In this document: one piece after another, positions 1 through 7,062 of the stretch | Position numbering within the stretch: the first letter of the stretch is position 1 | Layout of the letters: each line of letters starts with the position of its first letter | Assembly: GCF_900537995.1 (NCBI RefSeq) | Contig: NZ_LR027880.1 | Span: forward strand, 1,992,001 to 2,056,000 | Direction of reading: 5' to 3' | Source of the DNA: Roseburia intestinalis L1-82 | Lineage (GTDB): Bacteria > Bacillota > Clostridia > Lachnospirales > Lachnospiraceae | Length of the DNA: 64,000 nt | The notes under the pieces: generated by a model | What the model was told of the DNA's origin: nothing | The model's database searches: none | Seen by the model: the letters and a program-made list of their open reading frames with translations, nothing else | Position numbers and translations under genes: made by a program

Positions 1-82
1 CATCGTGGAAAAAGCAGGTGTCGGAAGTGAATATGCCGTGCCGATTGCAAAAGAGGTTTTTGATGCATATTATAATGAATGA
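1..82 (+). CDS. C-terminal end of a probable penicillin-binding protein (partial)
   Basis: The window opens inside a reading frame (frame starting at base 2) that encodes 26 residues and stops with TGA at 80-82. The peptide ends with a segment of the form AVPIAKEVFDAYY. This 'xxAAPIAKxIxxxYF' ending is the usual last helix of class B penicillin-binding protein transpeptidase domains, so a cell-wall transpeptidase (PBP2 or FtsI type) is the best guess. Too little is present to see catalytic motifs. The gene is separate from the Nudix gene downstream, about 80 bases away. Confidence 0.5.
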   Translation, partial: IVEKAGVGSEYAVPIAKEVFDAYYNE

Positions 83-161
83 AATGTTGCATGTGCTTTT
101 GAAAAGTATTATACTTATTAGCATGACAGTATTATAAAAAACCACATCAGGAGGTATTGCG

Positions 162-614
162 ATGATCGAGGCAACAAGTTGTGGTGGTGTGGTAATATTT
201 CGCGGCAAAATATTGCTCTTGTACAAAAATTACAAAAATAAATACGAGGGATGGGTACTTCCAAAGGGAACTGTGGAAGCAGGAGAAGAATATAAGGATA
301 CAGCGATGAGGGAAGTATATGAAGAGACTGGTGTGAAAGCAACCCTGATGAAATATATCGGGAAAAGTCAGTATTCATTTACGGTACCGGAGGATGTTGT
401 GGAGAAGACGGTGCACTGGTATCTGATGATGGCAGACAGTTATTACAGCAAACCACAGCGTGAAGAATATTTTGTCGATTCCGGTTATTACAAATACCAT
501 GAGGCGTATCATCTTTTGAAATTTCCGAATGAAAAACAGATGTTAGAAAGAGCGTATGAGGAATATCAGGAATTAAAGAAGAATAATCTGTGGGGCAGCC
601 ACAGGTATGAATAA
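162..614 (+). CDS. Nudix hydrolase
   Basis: A 150-residue protein with a complete Nudix box at about residues 36-58: the pattern G-x5-E-x7-REVYEETGV matches the Mg2+-binding consensus GX5EX7REUXEEXGU. Nudix enzymes cleave nucleoside diphosphates linked to another group; the substrate cannot be told from the sequence. The N-terminal CGGVVIF strand and the length are typical of single-domain cytoplasmic members. The start is supported by an AGGAGG site eight bases ahead of the ATG. It is followed after 32 bases by a small conserved gene, so co-transcription is likely. Confidence 0.9.
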   Translation: MIEATSCGGVVIFRGKILLLYKNYKNKYEGWVLPKGTVEAGEEYKDTAMREVYEETGVKATLMKYIGKSQYSFTVPEDVVEKTVHWYLMMADSYYSKPQREEYFVDSGYYKYHEAYHLLKFPNEKQMLERAYEEYQELKKNNLWGSHRYE

Positions 615-646
615 ACAAAACACATCAGAAAGATGGAGCAGGATGT

Positions 647-964
647 ATGATATGGTATAAGGATTTGTATGTTGGAGAAAGTATTGTACATAAGACAAAG
701 AAGGTCAAATGGAAGATTATGCACAATGCCGGACAGATTGGGATTTATGTGATCACATTAGCCTCTAACACACAGAATCTGCTTGATATCATACCATCAT
801 ACGAACTGATGCAAAAAGGGTATCCGAAAAAAGATATGGTGGTTGTGGGACTGGCAAAGGGCTATGATGAAGCGATTGAGGTCGCAGCATCCATTGTGGA
901 TGAAGTGTACCACAGTACCGGCACATTTGCCGTCCGCGCCTATCTTGCAGAAAAACAGGGGTAA
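647..964 (+). CDS. Conserved hypothetical protein, 105 residues
   Basis: A small soluble protein with a mixed alpha/beta pattern and no signal peptide or membrane segment. I recognise no characterised family. It has a possible ribosome site (AGGA) just before the ATG and lies between the Nudix gene and the sporulation pair with ten bases to the next start, so it is probably translated from the same mRNA. Codon use is like its neighbours. Function unknown. Confidence 0.7.
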   Translation: MIWYKDLYVGESIVHKTKKVKWKIMHNAGQIGIYVITLASNTQNLLDIIPSYELMQKGYPKKDMVVVGLAKGYDEAIEVAASIVDEVYHSTGTFAVRAYLAEKQG

Positions 965-974
965 GGAGCGTAGA

Positions 975-1913
975 ATGTCAGTTATATTGCTCATATTAAA
1001 AATAATCGGCTGGATCCTGCTGACGCTGCCTGCACTTTTTCTGCTGATTGTTTTTCTTGTATTAGTTGTGCCGGTTCGTTACAGGACGGATGGAAGCATA
1101 GAAGAAAATATCCGGGTTCAGGGGAAAGTGCATTGGCTGCTTCATATTCTGTCGTTTGGCTTTTCTTATAACGAGGAAGGTTTTTCTTATACGCTGAAAC
1201 TCTTTGGAAAACGTATCGCTCTGGGGGAGAAGCTGGAGGACGAAGAGGAAGAACCGGATGCAGACAGTACAGACACGGCAGTGCATGAGACAAAAGCAGA
1301 GGTTGAAAACATACTTCCATCAGATTCAAAAATGCAACGGCGGGATGTCAGTGTAAAAGATGCAGCAGAAGCCAATGAAAAGAAAGATTCAAAAGATGGT
1401 ACAGATACGAAAGAGCAGACGTCTATAGTACGAAAGAATATAGATGAGACAGATTCTGAAAAAGTATCGTTTGGACAGAGGATAACAAGTAAATTTCACG
1501 ATATCACTAATAAAATCAAAGGTATTCGTGGAAAACTGGCAGACCTGTCCGGGCAGGCAGGAAAAATAAAGGCTGCACTGACCGATGAACATAACCGTAA
1601 TAGTGTTTCTGCAATCTGGAAAGAACTTAAATATTTACTGAAACATTCGCGTTTTCGAAAGATTGACACAGAACTGAATTTTGCACTGTGGGAGCCGTCA
1701 GCGACCGGACAGGCACTTGGAATCCTTGCCATGTTTCCGGCAATCTATCAGTATGATATTGGGATTTATCCCGATTTTGAAGCAGATAAGACATATGTGA
1801 AAGGTACTTTTCTGGTAAAGGGGCACATCCGTCTCGTACATGTACTTATATCCGGTATCCGTCTGTTAAAGGAGCGTGATATCCGGAATTTTATAAAGAA
1901 ATTTTTTAAGTAA
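975..1913 (+). CDS. DUF2953 domain protein (YtfI-like, sporulation-associated)
   Basis: A 312-residue protein with one N-terminal membrane segment (about residues 4-28), a basic and acidic charged linker (about 90-190) and a C-terminal DUF2953-type domain with the motif HSRFRKIDTELNFALWEPSATGQALG. The frame is open further upstream (to 843), but ATG 975 has an AAGGAG site nine bases away and begins directly with the membrane helix, so it is preferred. In Bacillus subtilis the DUF2953 gene ytfI sits directly before ytfJ. The same pair is seen here, supporting a sporulation-linked role whose molecular function is unknown. Confidence 0.8.
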   Translation: MSVILLILKIIGWILLTLPALFLLIVFLVLVVPVRYRTDGSIEENIRVQGKVHWLLHILSFGFSYNEEGFSYTLKLFGKRIALGEKLEDEEEEPDADSTDTAVHETKAEVENILPSDSKMQRRDVSVKDAAEANEKKDSKDGTDTKEQTSIVRKNIDETDSEKVSFGQRITSKFHDITNKIKGIRGKLADLSGQAGKIKAALTDEHNRNSVSAIWKELKYLLKHSRFRKIDTELNFALWEPSATGQALGILAMFPAIYQYDIGIYPDFEADKTYVKGTFLVKGHIRLVHVLISGIRLLKERDIRNFIKKFFK

Positions 1914-1940
1914 AGAAAAAGAGAAAGGCAGGTTTTTATT

Positions 1941-2378
1941 ATGGCAGACAACAGTTTTCATACAACAGTAGAGTCCTTGTTTAAGGGGATGGACAGTTTT
2001 ATCACAACAAAAACAGTAGTGGGTGATGCGATCCATATTGGTGATACGATCATCCTTCCGCTGGTGGATGTTTCATTTGGCGTTGCAGCCGGAGCTTTTT
2101 CACAGGAAAAGAAAAATAACGGTGCCGGTGGTATGGGTGGAAAGATCATGCCGAGTGCAGTTCTTGTGATCCAGAACGGGACAACAAAACTGGTAAACAT
2201 CAAGAATCAGGATGGAATCACGAAAATCCTTGATATGGTGCCGGATTTTGTAAACAAATTTACCTCGAAAAATGATGTGGTTTCTGAGGACTCCGCAGCG
2301 GATCAGACCGATGATGCCGCAAAATCAGCAGCTGGAAAAGAGATGGAGGATATCTTAAAGGATTCCGCAAACAAATAA
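1941..2378 (+). CDS. ytfJ: GerW family sporulation protein YtfJ
   Basis: A 145-residue protein of the GerW/YtfJ family. It opens with the family-typical segment SLFKGMDSFITTKTVVGDAI and contains the Gly-rich FGVAAGAFSQEK...GAGGMGGKI region and an SAVLVIQNG strand. In bacilli YtfJ/GerW is found in spores and affects germination with some nutrients; its biochemical activity is not known. The C-terminal 35 residues are acidic and Ala-rich. It follows the ytfI-like gene by 27 bases and is followed by a strong intrinsic terminator, so it closes this transcription unit. Confidence 0.88.
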   Translation: MADNSFHTTVESLFKGMDSFITTKTVVGDAIHIGDTIILPLVDVSFGVAAGAFSQEKKNNGAGGMGGKIMPSAVLVIQNGTTKLVNIKNQDGITKILDMVPDFVNKFTSKNDVVSEDSAADQTDDAAKSAAGKEMEDILKDSANK

Positions 2379-2403
2379 TTTTTTAAAACAGTATAGAAAC
2401 GCA

Positions 2404-2443
2404 AAAGAAACGCATATATTATCAGTAATATATGCGTTTCTTT
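2404..2443 (+). terminator. Intrinsic terminator after ytfJ
   Basis: A perfect 18-bp stem (2404-2421 with 2426-2443) with a TCAG loop, ending in CTTTATT on the plus strand and starting with AAAG, so it could act in both directions. It lies 25 bases after the ytfJ stop. Confidence 0.85.
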
Positions 2444-2456
2444 ATTGGAGTCTGCC

Positions 2457-2603
2457 ATGAAACGGATGCTCGGATTTGCACTGTTCTGCTTCGCAATGGG
2501 AATGCTTGTGATGATCGTCATTCACAACCGTTTCTGTGGGTTTGTGCTCATGATTTTATGTATGCTCGCAGGTTATTACCTGTTCTGCTGTGATGACTGT
2601 TAG
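2457..2603 (+). CDS. Small hydrophobic membrane protein, 48 residues
   Basis: A 48-codon open frame with a GGAG site (2447-2450) seven bases ahead of the ATG. The protein is almost wholly hydrophobic, with two predicted membrane segments (about residues 5-22 and 26-44) joined by a short polar HNRFCG turn, and ends in Cys- and Asp-rich CCDDC. It lies immediately downstream of the ytfJ terminator, so it needs read-through or a promoter inside that hairpin region. Its TAG stop overlaps the stop codon of the convergent isomerase gene (2600-2602). It resembles small uncharacterised membrane proteins of Lachnospiraceae; that resemblance is from memory and untested. Confidence 0.6.
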   Translation: MKRMLGFALFCFAMGMLVMIVIHNRFCGFVLMILCMLAGYYLFCCDDC

Positions 2604-3238
2604 CCGATCAGCTCTTTTACACAGGCAGCGATTGTTTCATCTTTACAGTTTGCAAAGAAGTACTCGCTGAAATGTTCGCCGCTTAAAGCACCGACTACAA
2701 GGTCACGGTCAAGTTCTTTTAAGATAGATACGAGATCGCGGTGGGTCACTTTTTTAACTTCATCTAAGATCTTTTTGTTGCGCTGTTCCGGTTCCACACG
2801 CTCTTTCGGGTATCCACCGCCGCCCGGAGCGCAGAACAGTTTTTCAAAGATATAGGTCAGATTTAATTCTCCACCCCATCCAAAGTTTTCTGCAAATGGA
2901 AGAGCGATACAGTTCCCGTCGTTGACCTGTGAGAAAAGATAAGCGTCAAGAGGGGATTCGATGTGTCCGCAGAGTACCTGTGGGAATGCGTTGCATGCAA
3001 GCATGGCGCCTTCGCCGGTTCCACATCCTGTGATCACAAAATCAGCAGCACCGGAGTTTAATAAAACTGCTGCAAGAATACCATTCTGCACGTAGGTCAG
3101 CTGATGTGTATCTTCAGCAGAGTACATGCCGTAGTTAAACACTTCATGTCCCATTGGCTCTACCACAGATTTTAAGGTGGCACAGATCATTTCATTTTTT
3201 GCTGCCTGGCTGTTTTCGTTGATTAATGCAATTTTCAT
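2600..3238 (-). CDS. RpiB/LacA/LacB-family sugar isomerase, probable DhuI-type unsaturated-uronate isomerase
   Basis: A 212-residue member of the RpiB/LacAB isomerase family. The catalytic-loop motif TGCGTGEG is at residues 70-77, with Cys72 as the expected active residue. It is longer than classical RpiB (about 145-150) and matches the longer subtype that includes streptococcal DhuI, which isomerises 4-deoxy-L-threo-5-hexosulose-uronate, the open form of unsaturated uronic acid. The start is ATG 3238, not the in-frame ATG at 3250, because a GAGGAT ribosome site lies between them. The gene sits beside kduI and the uxa genes, which fits this role; a pentose- or tagatose-phosphate substrate cannot be excluded. 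Confidence 0.75.
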   Translation of the reverse strand: MKIALINENSQAAKNEMICATLKSVVEPMGHEVFNYGMYSAEDTHQLTYVQNGILAAVLLNSGAADFVITGCGTGEGAMLACNAFPQVLCGHIESPLDAYLFSQVNDGNCIALPFAENFGWGGELNLTYIFEKLFCAPGGGGYPKERVEPEQRNKKILDEVKKVTHRDLVSILKELDRDLVVGALSGEHFSEYFFANCKDETIAACVKELIG

Positions 3239-3319
3239 GAATATCCTCATTTCTGTACTGCCGGTATATTATTTTGCCGGAATAGTGGCAGTACACCCAT
3301 ATTCCGGCATTGATAAAAG

Positions 3320-4183
3320 TTACATCAGATCTGTCATTGCAACGTCATCCATATCATCAAAGTCCTGATTTTCGCCAACCATTCCCCAGATGAAAGTATA
3401 TGCCTGTGTGCCGCATCCGGAGTGGATTGACCAGCTCGGAGAGATGACAGCCTGCTCATTGCGCATCACAATGTGTCTTGTCTCTGTCGGCTCGCCCATA
3501 TAATGCATTACAAGTGCATCTTCCGGCATATCAAAATACAGATAAACTTCCATACGTCTGTCATGCGTGTGGCATGGCATGGTGTTCCATACACTGCCCG
3601 GTTCGAGTTTTGTCATACCCATCTCAAGCTGGCAGCTCTCTACCTGTCCCGGAAGGATATATTTGCAGATCGTTCTGTGGTTTGCGGTCTCTAAGGAGCC
3701 GAGTTCTACTTTGTTGCAGTCTTTTACGATGACAACACCGTCCTCCGGTGTGCCTTCCGGTTTGATCAGGACAGTCGGGTAGGTCATATGTGCAGGAGCA
3801 CTGTTTAAGTAAAATTTTGCAGGAGCATCTGCATTTTCGCTTGCAAAGGAAATGTCCTTTGAACCCATGCCGATGTACATGCCTTCTTTGTGGGCAACAT
3901 TGTATTCCTTTCCGTCGATCGTGATCACGCCGGCACCGCCGATATTGATCACACCGAGCTCACGGCGCTCACAGAAATACTGTGCGCGCAGCTCGTCGCC
4001 GGCGGTTAATTTTAAAGTTTCCTTTACCGGAACAGCTGAACCGGTGATGATGCGGTCGATATGGCTGTATACAAGTTTGATGACATCCGGCTGGAACAGA
4101 TCATCGATTAAAAATTCTTCTCTTAAACGTTCGGTTGTGTAATGTTTGACATCTCTTGGAGATGCTGCAGTACGAAGTTCCAT
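3320..4183 (-). CDS. kduI: 5-dehydro-4-deoxy-D-glucuronate isomerase KduI
   Basis: KduI converts 5-keto-4-deoxyuronate, formed from the unsaturated uronate released in pectin breakdown, to 3-deoxy-D-glycero-2,5-hexodiulosonate. The 287-residue cupin-fold protein has the expected length and opening (RTAASPRDVKHYTTERLREEF). The metal-binding signature PCHTHDRRMEVY is around residues 200-212 and the closing SIHSGCGTQAYTFIWGM segment holds the last metal-binding His. An AAAGGA site lies five bases before the ATG. It is read leftward between uxaC and the RpiB-family isomerase, probably one operon. It catalyses the same step proposed for its downstream neighbour. Confidence 0.95.
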   Translation of the reverse strand: MELRTAASPRDVKHYTTERLREEFLIDDLFQPDVIKLVYSHIDRIITGSAVPVKETLKLTAGDELRAQYFCERRELGVINIGGAGVITIDGKEYNVAHKEGMYIGMGSKDISFASENADAPAKFYLNSAPAHMTYPTVLIKPEGTPEDGVVIVKDCNKVELGSLETANHRTICKYILPGQVESCQLEMGMTKLEPGSVWNTMPCHTHDRRMEVYLYFDMPEDALVMHYMGEPTETRHIVMRNEQAVISPSWSIHSGCGTQAYTFIWGMVGENQDFDDMDDVAMTDLM

Positions 4184-4290
4184 AAAAATCCTTTCCTGCG
4201 CCTTTCTGTGCGCATCACAAATATCTTAATATATGAATCCAAAACGCTGAAAATCAGGTTATTAAAGCTGCATGCATCCTGTTTTATATC

Positions 4291-5706
4291 TTAGCAGGTT
4301 TTTAAGTTAAATCCAAAGTAATTTACAGAGTTGTTGTAGCAGATACCTTTTACGATCTCCTCTAATGTATCATAATCTGCTGGGAACTCACCGTTTTCTA
4401 CCCATCCACCGATCAGGTTGCAGAGAATTCTGCGGAAGTAATCGTGACGTGTGTAGGATAAGAAGCTTCTGGAGTCTGTCAGCATGCCGACAAAACCGGA
4501 GAGATTTCCAAGGTTTGCAAGGGAGATCATCTGATCCTGCATACCGGTCTTGTGATCGTTGAACCACCATGCGGAACCCTGCTGGATCTTTGCGACAGCG
4601 GTGGAATCCTGGAAGCATCCTAAGATCGTGCCGATTGCCTGGTTGTCGTTCGGGTTTAAGCTGTAAATGATAGTTTTTGGAAGATTTCCGCTCTTATTTA
4701 AGAAATTTAAGAAATCTGCCATCTCAGAAGATGGTGCATAGTTGTTGATGCAGTCGTATCCGGTATCCGGTCCAAGGCGGTCGAACATCGGAGTGTTGTT
4801 GTCACGTTTGCATCCATAGTGAAGCTGCATAACCCAGTTACGTTTTGTATACTCTGTGCCGACAAACAGCATAAATGCAGTCTTGAATTTTAACTCTTCC
4901 TCACGGGTAACACCTTCTCCGGAGAGACGTTTTGCAAAAATAGCTTCAATCTCATCATCGGAAGCCGGTGCGTACATTACATATTCCAAAGCGTGGTCAG
5001 ATACGCTGCATCCCATGGAAGCGAAGAAATCCATACGGTTTGAAAGTGCCTTCTTTAAGGCTGCAAAGGTATCTACTTTGATGCCGGAAACGTCAGATAA
5101 CTGTGCAATGTAATCTAAATATGTAACTTTTTCGATATTCATTGCCTTGTCAGGACGCCATGCCGGAAGAACCTGAACGTCAAAAGAATCATCCTCTGCA
5201 ATCTTTTTGTGCCATTCTAAGGAGTCGACCGGATCGTCGGTGGTGCAGATCAGAGTAACGTTGGACTGTCTGATGATGTTGCGGACAGACATATCTTTCT
5301 CTGCAAGTCTCTTATTGCATAACTCCCATACTTCCTCGGCTGTTTTCTTATTTAAAACGCCGTTGTAACCAAAATATTTCTTTAATTCAAGATGACTCCA
5401 GTGAAACAGTGGATTGCCGATGGCTTTTCCAAGAACCTCAGCCCATTTTAAGAATTTTTCCTTGTCGGAAGCATCACCGGTGATGTATTTTTCATCGACA
5501 CCACAGGAACGCATAAAGCGCCATTTGTAATGGTCGCCGCCTAACCATACCTGGGTAATATTTTCAAACTGACGGTCCTCGTAGATTTCCTGCGGATTGA
5601 TGTGGCAGTGATAATCTAAGATCGGTACATCTGCTGCGTAGGAATGGTAAAGTTTCTGAGCAGTCTCGCTCTGAAGTAAGAAGTTTTCATCCATAAATTG
5701 TTTCAT
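4291..5706 (-). CDS. uxaC: Glucuronate/galacturonate isomerase UxaC
   Basis: UxaC isomerises D-galacturonate to tagaturonate (and glucuronate to fructuronate), the first step of free-uronate catabolism. The 471-residue protein begins MKQFMDENFLL and has the metal-binding DYHCHINPQEI motif near residue 33, plus the family blocks WLGGDHYKWR, CTTDDPVDSLEWH, LHYGCKRDNNT and MLTDSRSF. The frame continues upstream, but GGAGG eight bases before ATG 5706 decides the start. The preceding lacI gene ends 25 bases upstream at 5732, so the two are probably co-transcribed. Confidence 0.95.
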   Translation of the reverse strand: MKQFMDENFLLQSETAQKLYHSYAADVPILDYHCHINPQEIYEDRQFENITQVWLGGDHYKWRFMRSCGVDEKYITGDASDKEKFLKWAEVLGKAIGNPLFHWSHLELKKYFGYNGVLNKKTAEEVWELCNKRLAEKDMSVRNIIRQSNVTLICTTDDPVDSLEWHKKIAEDDSFDVQVLPAWRPDKAMNIEKVTYLDYIAQLSDVSGIKVDTFAALKKALSNRMDFFASMGCSVSDHALEYVMYAPASDDEIEAIFAKRLSGEGVTREEELKFKTAFMLFVGTEYTKRNWVMQLHYGCKRDNNTPMFDRLGPDTGYDCINNYAPSSEMADFLNFLNKSGNLPKTIIYSLNPNDNQAIGTILGCFQDSTAVAKIQQGSAWWFNDHKTGMQDQMISLANLGNLSGFVGMLTDSRSFLSYTRHDYFRRILCNLIGGWVENGEFPADYDTLEEIVKGICYNNSVNYFGFNLKTC

Positions 5707-5731
5707 TGTTTTTTCCTCCATAAAAATTGTT

Positions 5732-6742
5732 TTAGAATAAAGTAGTTCCACGTTTGATCAGTTTGCCGGAGAAAATAGATTTCTTCGGCATTTCTTCACC
5801 GGAAAGAACACCGACTAAGGTCTGTACTAACTGATGAGTCTGTGTTTCTAAGCGGTTGTCCACGGAAGTGAGTTCCGGAATACAGCAGGTTGTCAGCATG
5901 GAGTTGTTGTACCCAATAATCGATAAATCGTCGGGCACAGAAATATGATTGCGTTGTGCGTATTTGACTACGCCGACGGCGAGTACGTCATCCGCAGCGA
6001 TCACTCCATGAAAAGGAGGGGCCTCTTTTGCAACCTGATCCATAAAATCTGCAATTTCATTGAATTGCTGGGAATCTCCGTCGTATTTGTGGATCCTGTT
6101 TTCTATATCAGAGATGCCATGTTTTTTTAAGGCGTCTTTGAAACCATTTAATTTTTTGCGGCCACTATATGAAATAGAATTGTAAATATAGACTGGATCG
6201 GCGATACCGGAATCTAACATGGACTCGGTAGCCTCAAACATAGTCGTGTAGTCGTCGCATAAAGTGCTGTAAACGTTCGGATAATCAAAGGAAGCGTTTA
6301 ACAGCATGATCGGTACCTGCGTGGAAACATCTTTAATATACTGGTTTTCATCTTCGGTAGTACCGATGAAATTAGAACCGACAAGAATGATGCCGTCTAC
6401 TTTTTTGGAAAGGATCAAATTCAGGTAATTTTGCTTGAGCTCCAGATTATATCCGGTGCAGCAAAGCAGAGACTCATAACCGTTTGCCTGCAGCTCCTGT
6501 TCCAGATAATAAACTGCCTTTGCAAGAAAAAGATCCGAGGAATCTGCACAGAGAATACCAATCGTCTGCAGGGAGTGAAGCCCCATGCCGCGTGCGAAAG
6601 CATTTGGTGTGTAGTCATATTTTTCAATGATATCCATGACTTTTTTCTTTGTGGAAGGGCGGACCTTGTCACTGCCGTTTAATACACGGGATACGGTAGC
6701 AATCGATACCCCCGCTTTTTTTGAAATATCATATATTGTCAT
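5732..6742 (-). CDS. LacI family transcriptional regulator of the uronate genes
   Basis: A 336-residue LacI/GalR repressor. The N-terminal helix-turn-helix and hinge helix are clear (MTIYDISKKAGVSIATVSRV and ARGMG near residue 55), followed by a periplasmic-binding-like effector domain (TIGILCADSSDLFLA ... VIAADDVLAVGVVKYA). The start at 6742 is supported by AAGGA; the frame opens at 6772. It is the first gene of the leftward unit with uxaC, kduI and the RpiB-type isomerase and is divergent from uxaB. Palindromes in the 320-base divergent spacer (6776-6785 and 7004-7019) are candidate operators. The likely inducer is a uronate or KDG intermediate; this is inferred. Confidence 0.9.
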   Translation of the reverse strand: MTIYDISKKAGVSIATVSRVLNGSDKVRPSTKKKVMDIIEKYDYTPNAFARGMGLHSLQTIGILCADSSDLFLAKAVYYLEQELQANGYESLLCCTGYNLELKQNYLNLILSKKVDGIILVGSNFIGTTEDENQYIKDVSTQVPIMLLNASFDYPNVYSTLCDDYTTMFEATESMLDSGIADPVYIYNSISYSGRKKLNGFKDALKKHGISDIENRIHKYDGDSQQFNEIADFMDQVAKEAPPFHGVIAADDVLAVGVVKYAQRNHISVPDDLSIIGYNNSMLTTCCIPELTSVDNRLETQTHQLVQTLVGVLSGEEMPKKSIFSGKLIKRGTTLF

Positions 6743-6775
6743 ATAAAAAATCCTTTTATAACAAATTTGCATCCT

Positions 6776-6785
6776 GAAACGTTTC
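6776..6785. promoter_or_regulatory. Palindrome GAAACGTTTC, candidate LacI-family operator
   Basis: A perfect 10-base palindrome 34 bases upstream of the lacI start codon. The central CG with flanking A/T-rich symmetric arms is the usual LacI-family operator form. Its place in the leader of the lacI-uxaC-kduI unit suggests autoregulation. No binding evidence is available. Confidence 0.45.
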
Positions 6786-6969
6786 GGATTACATTAAATA
6801 TAGAATGTAAACAAAAAATGAAAGCAGTTTCATTACTGCTGGCCTAATTATACAATATTAAAAAAAATAAAGCAATATCGGATTTTGTGAAAATAGAAAA
6901 AATGTAGAAGAAAAGATGGAGATTTTAAAGAAAAATAATAAAAATTACTAAATTGTGCAAAATTACATA

Positions 6970-6997
6970 TTGACGAAACGGCAAAAAGGTGTAAAAA
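6970..6997 (+). promoter_or_regulatory. Candidate uxaB promoter
   Basis: TTGACG (6970-6975) and TAAAAA (6992-6997) are 16 bases apart. The -10 box is a weak match, but its position directly before the palindromic operator at 7004 matches the layout upstream of the GH105 gene. Confidence 0.4.
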
Positions 6998-7003
6998 TAC
7001 AAA

Positions 7004-7019
7004 TTGTAAACGCTTACAA
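7004..7019. promoter_or_regulatory. Operator TTGTAAACGCTTACAA upstream of uxaB
   Basis: A near-perfect 16-base palindrome (one symmetric pair off) around the expected transcription start of uxaB. It differs by one base from a palindrome upstream of the GH105 gene at 33158. It also fits the general cre consensus for CcpA (WTGNAANCGNWNNCW), so a local LacI-family repressor or CcpA could bind it. Its position just after the -10 box is that expected of a repressor site. Confidence 0.65.
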
Positions 7020-7062
7020 AATGACATTGTGCAGTGATGAGCTGATAAGCAGGAGGAATATG

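Noticed and set aside
843..974. N-terminal extension of the DUF2953 protein starting at 843
   Set aside because: It overlaps the upstream gene in another frame and has no ribosome site; ATG 975 with AAGGAG and the membrane helix is the real start.
7004..7019. Assigning the uxaB operator definitively to CcpA
   Set aside because: It fits the cre consensus but also a LacI-family operator; with a LacI regulator encoded next door the choice cannot be made from sequence alone.
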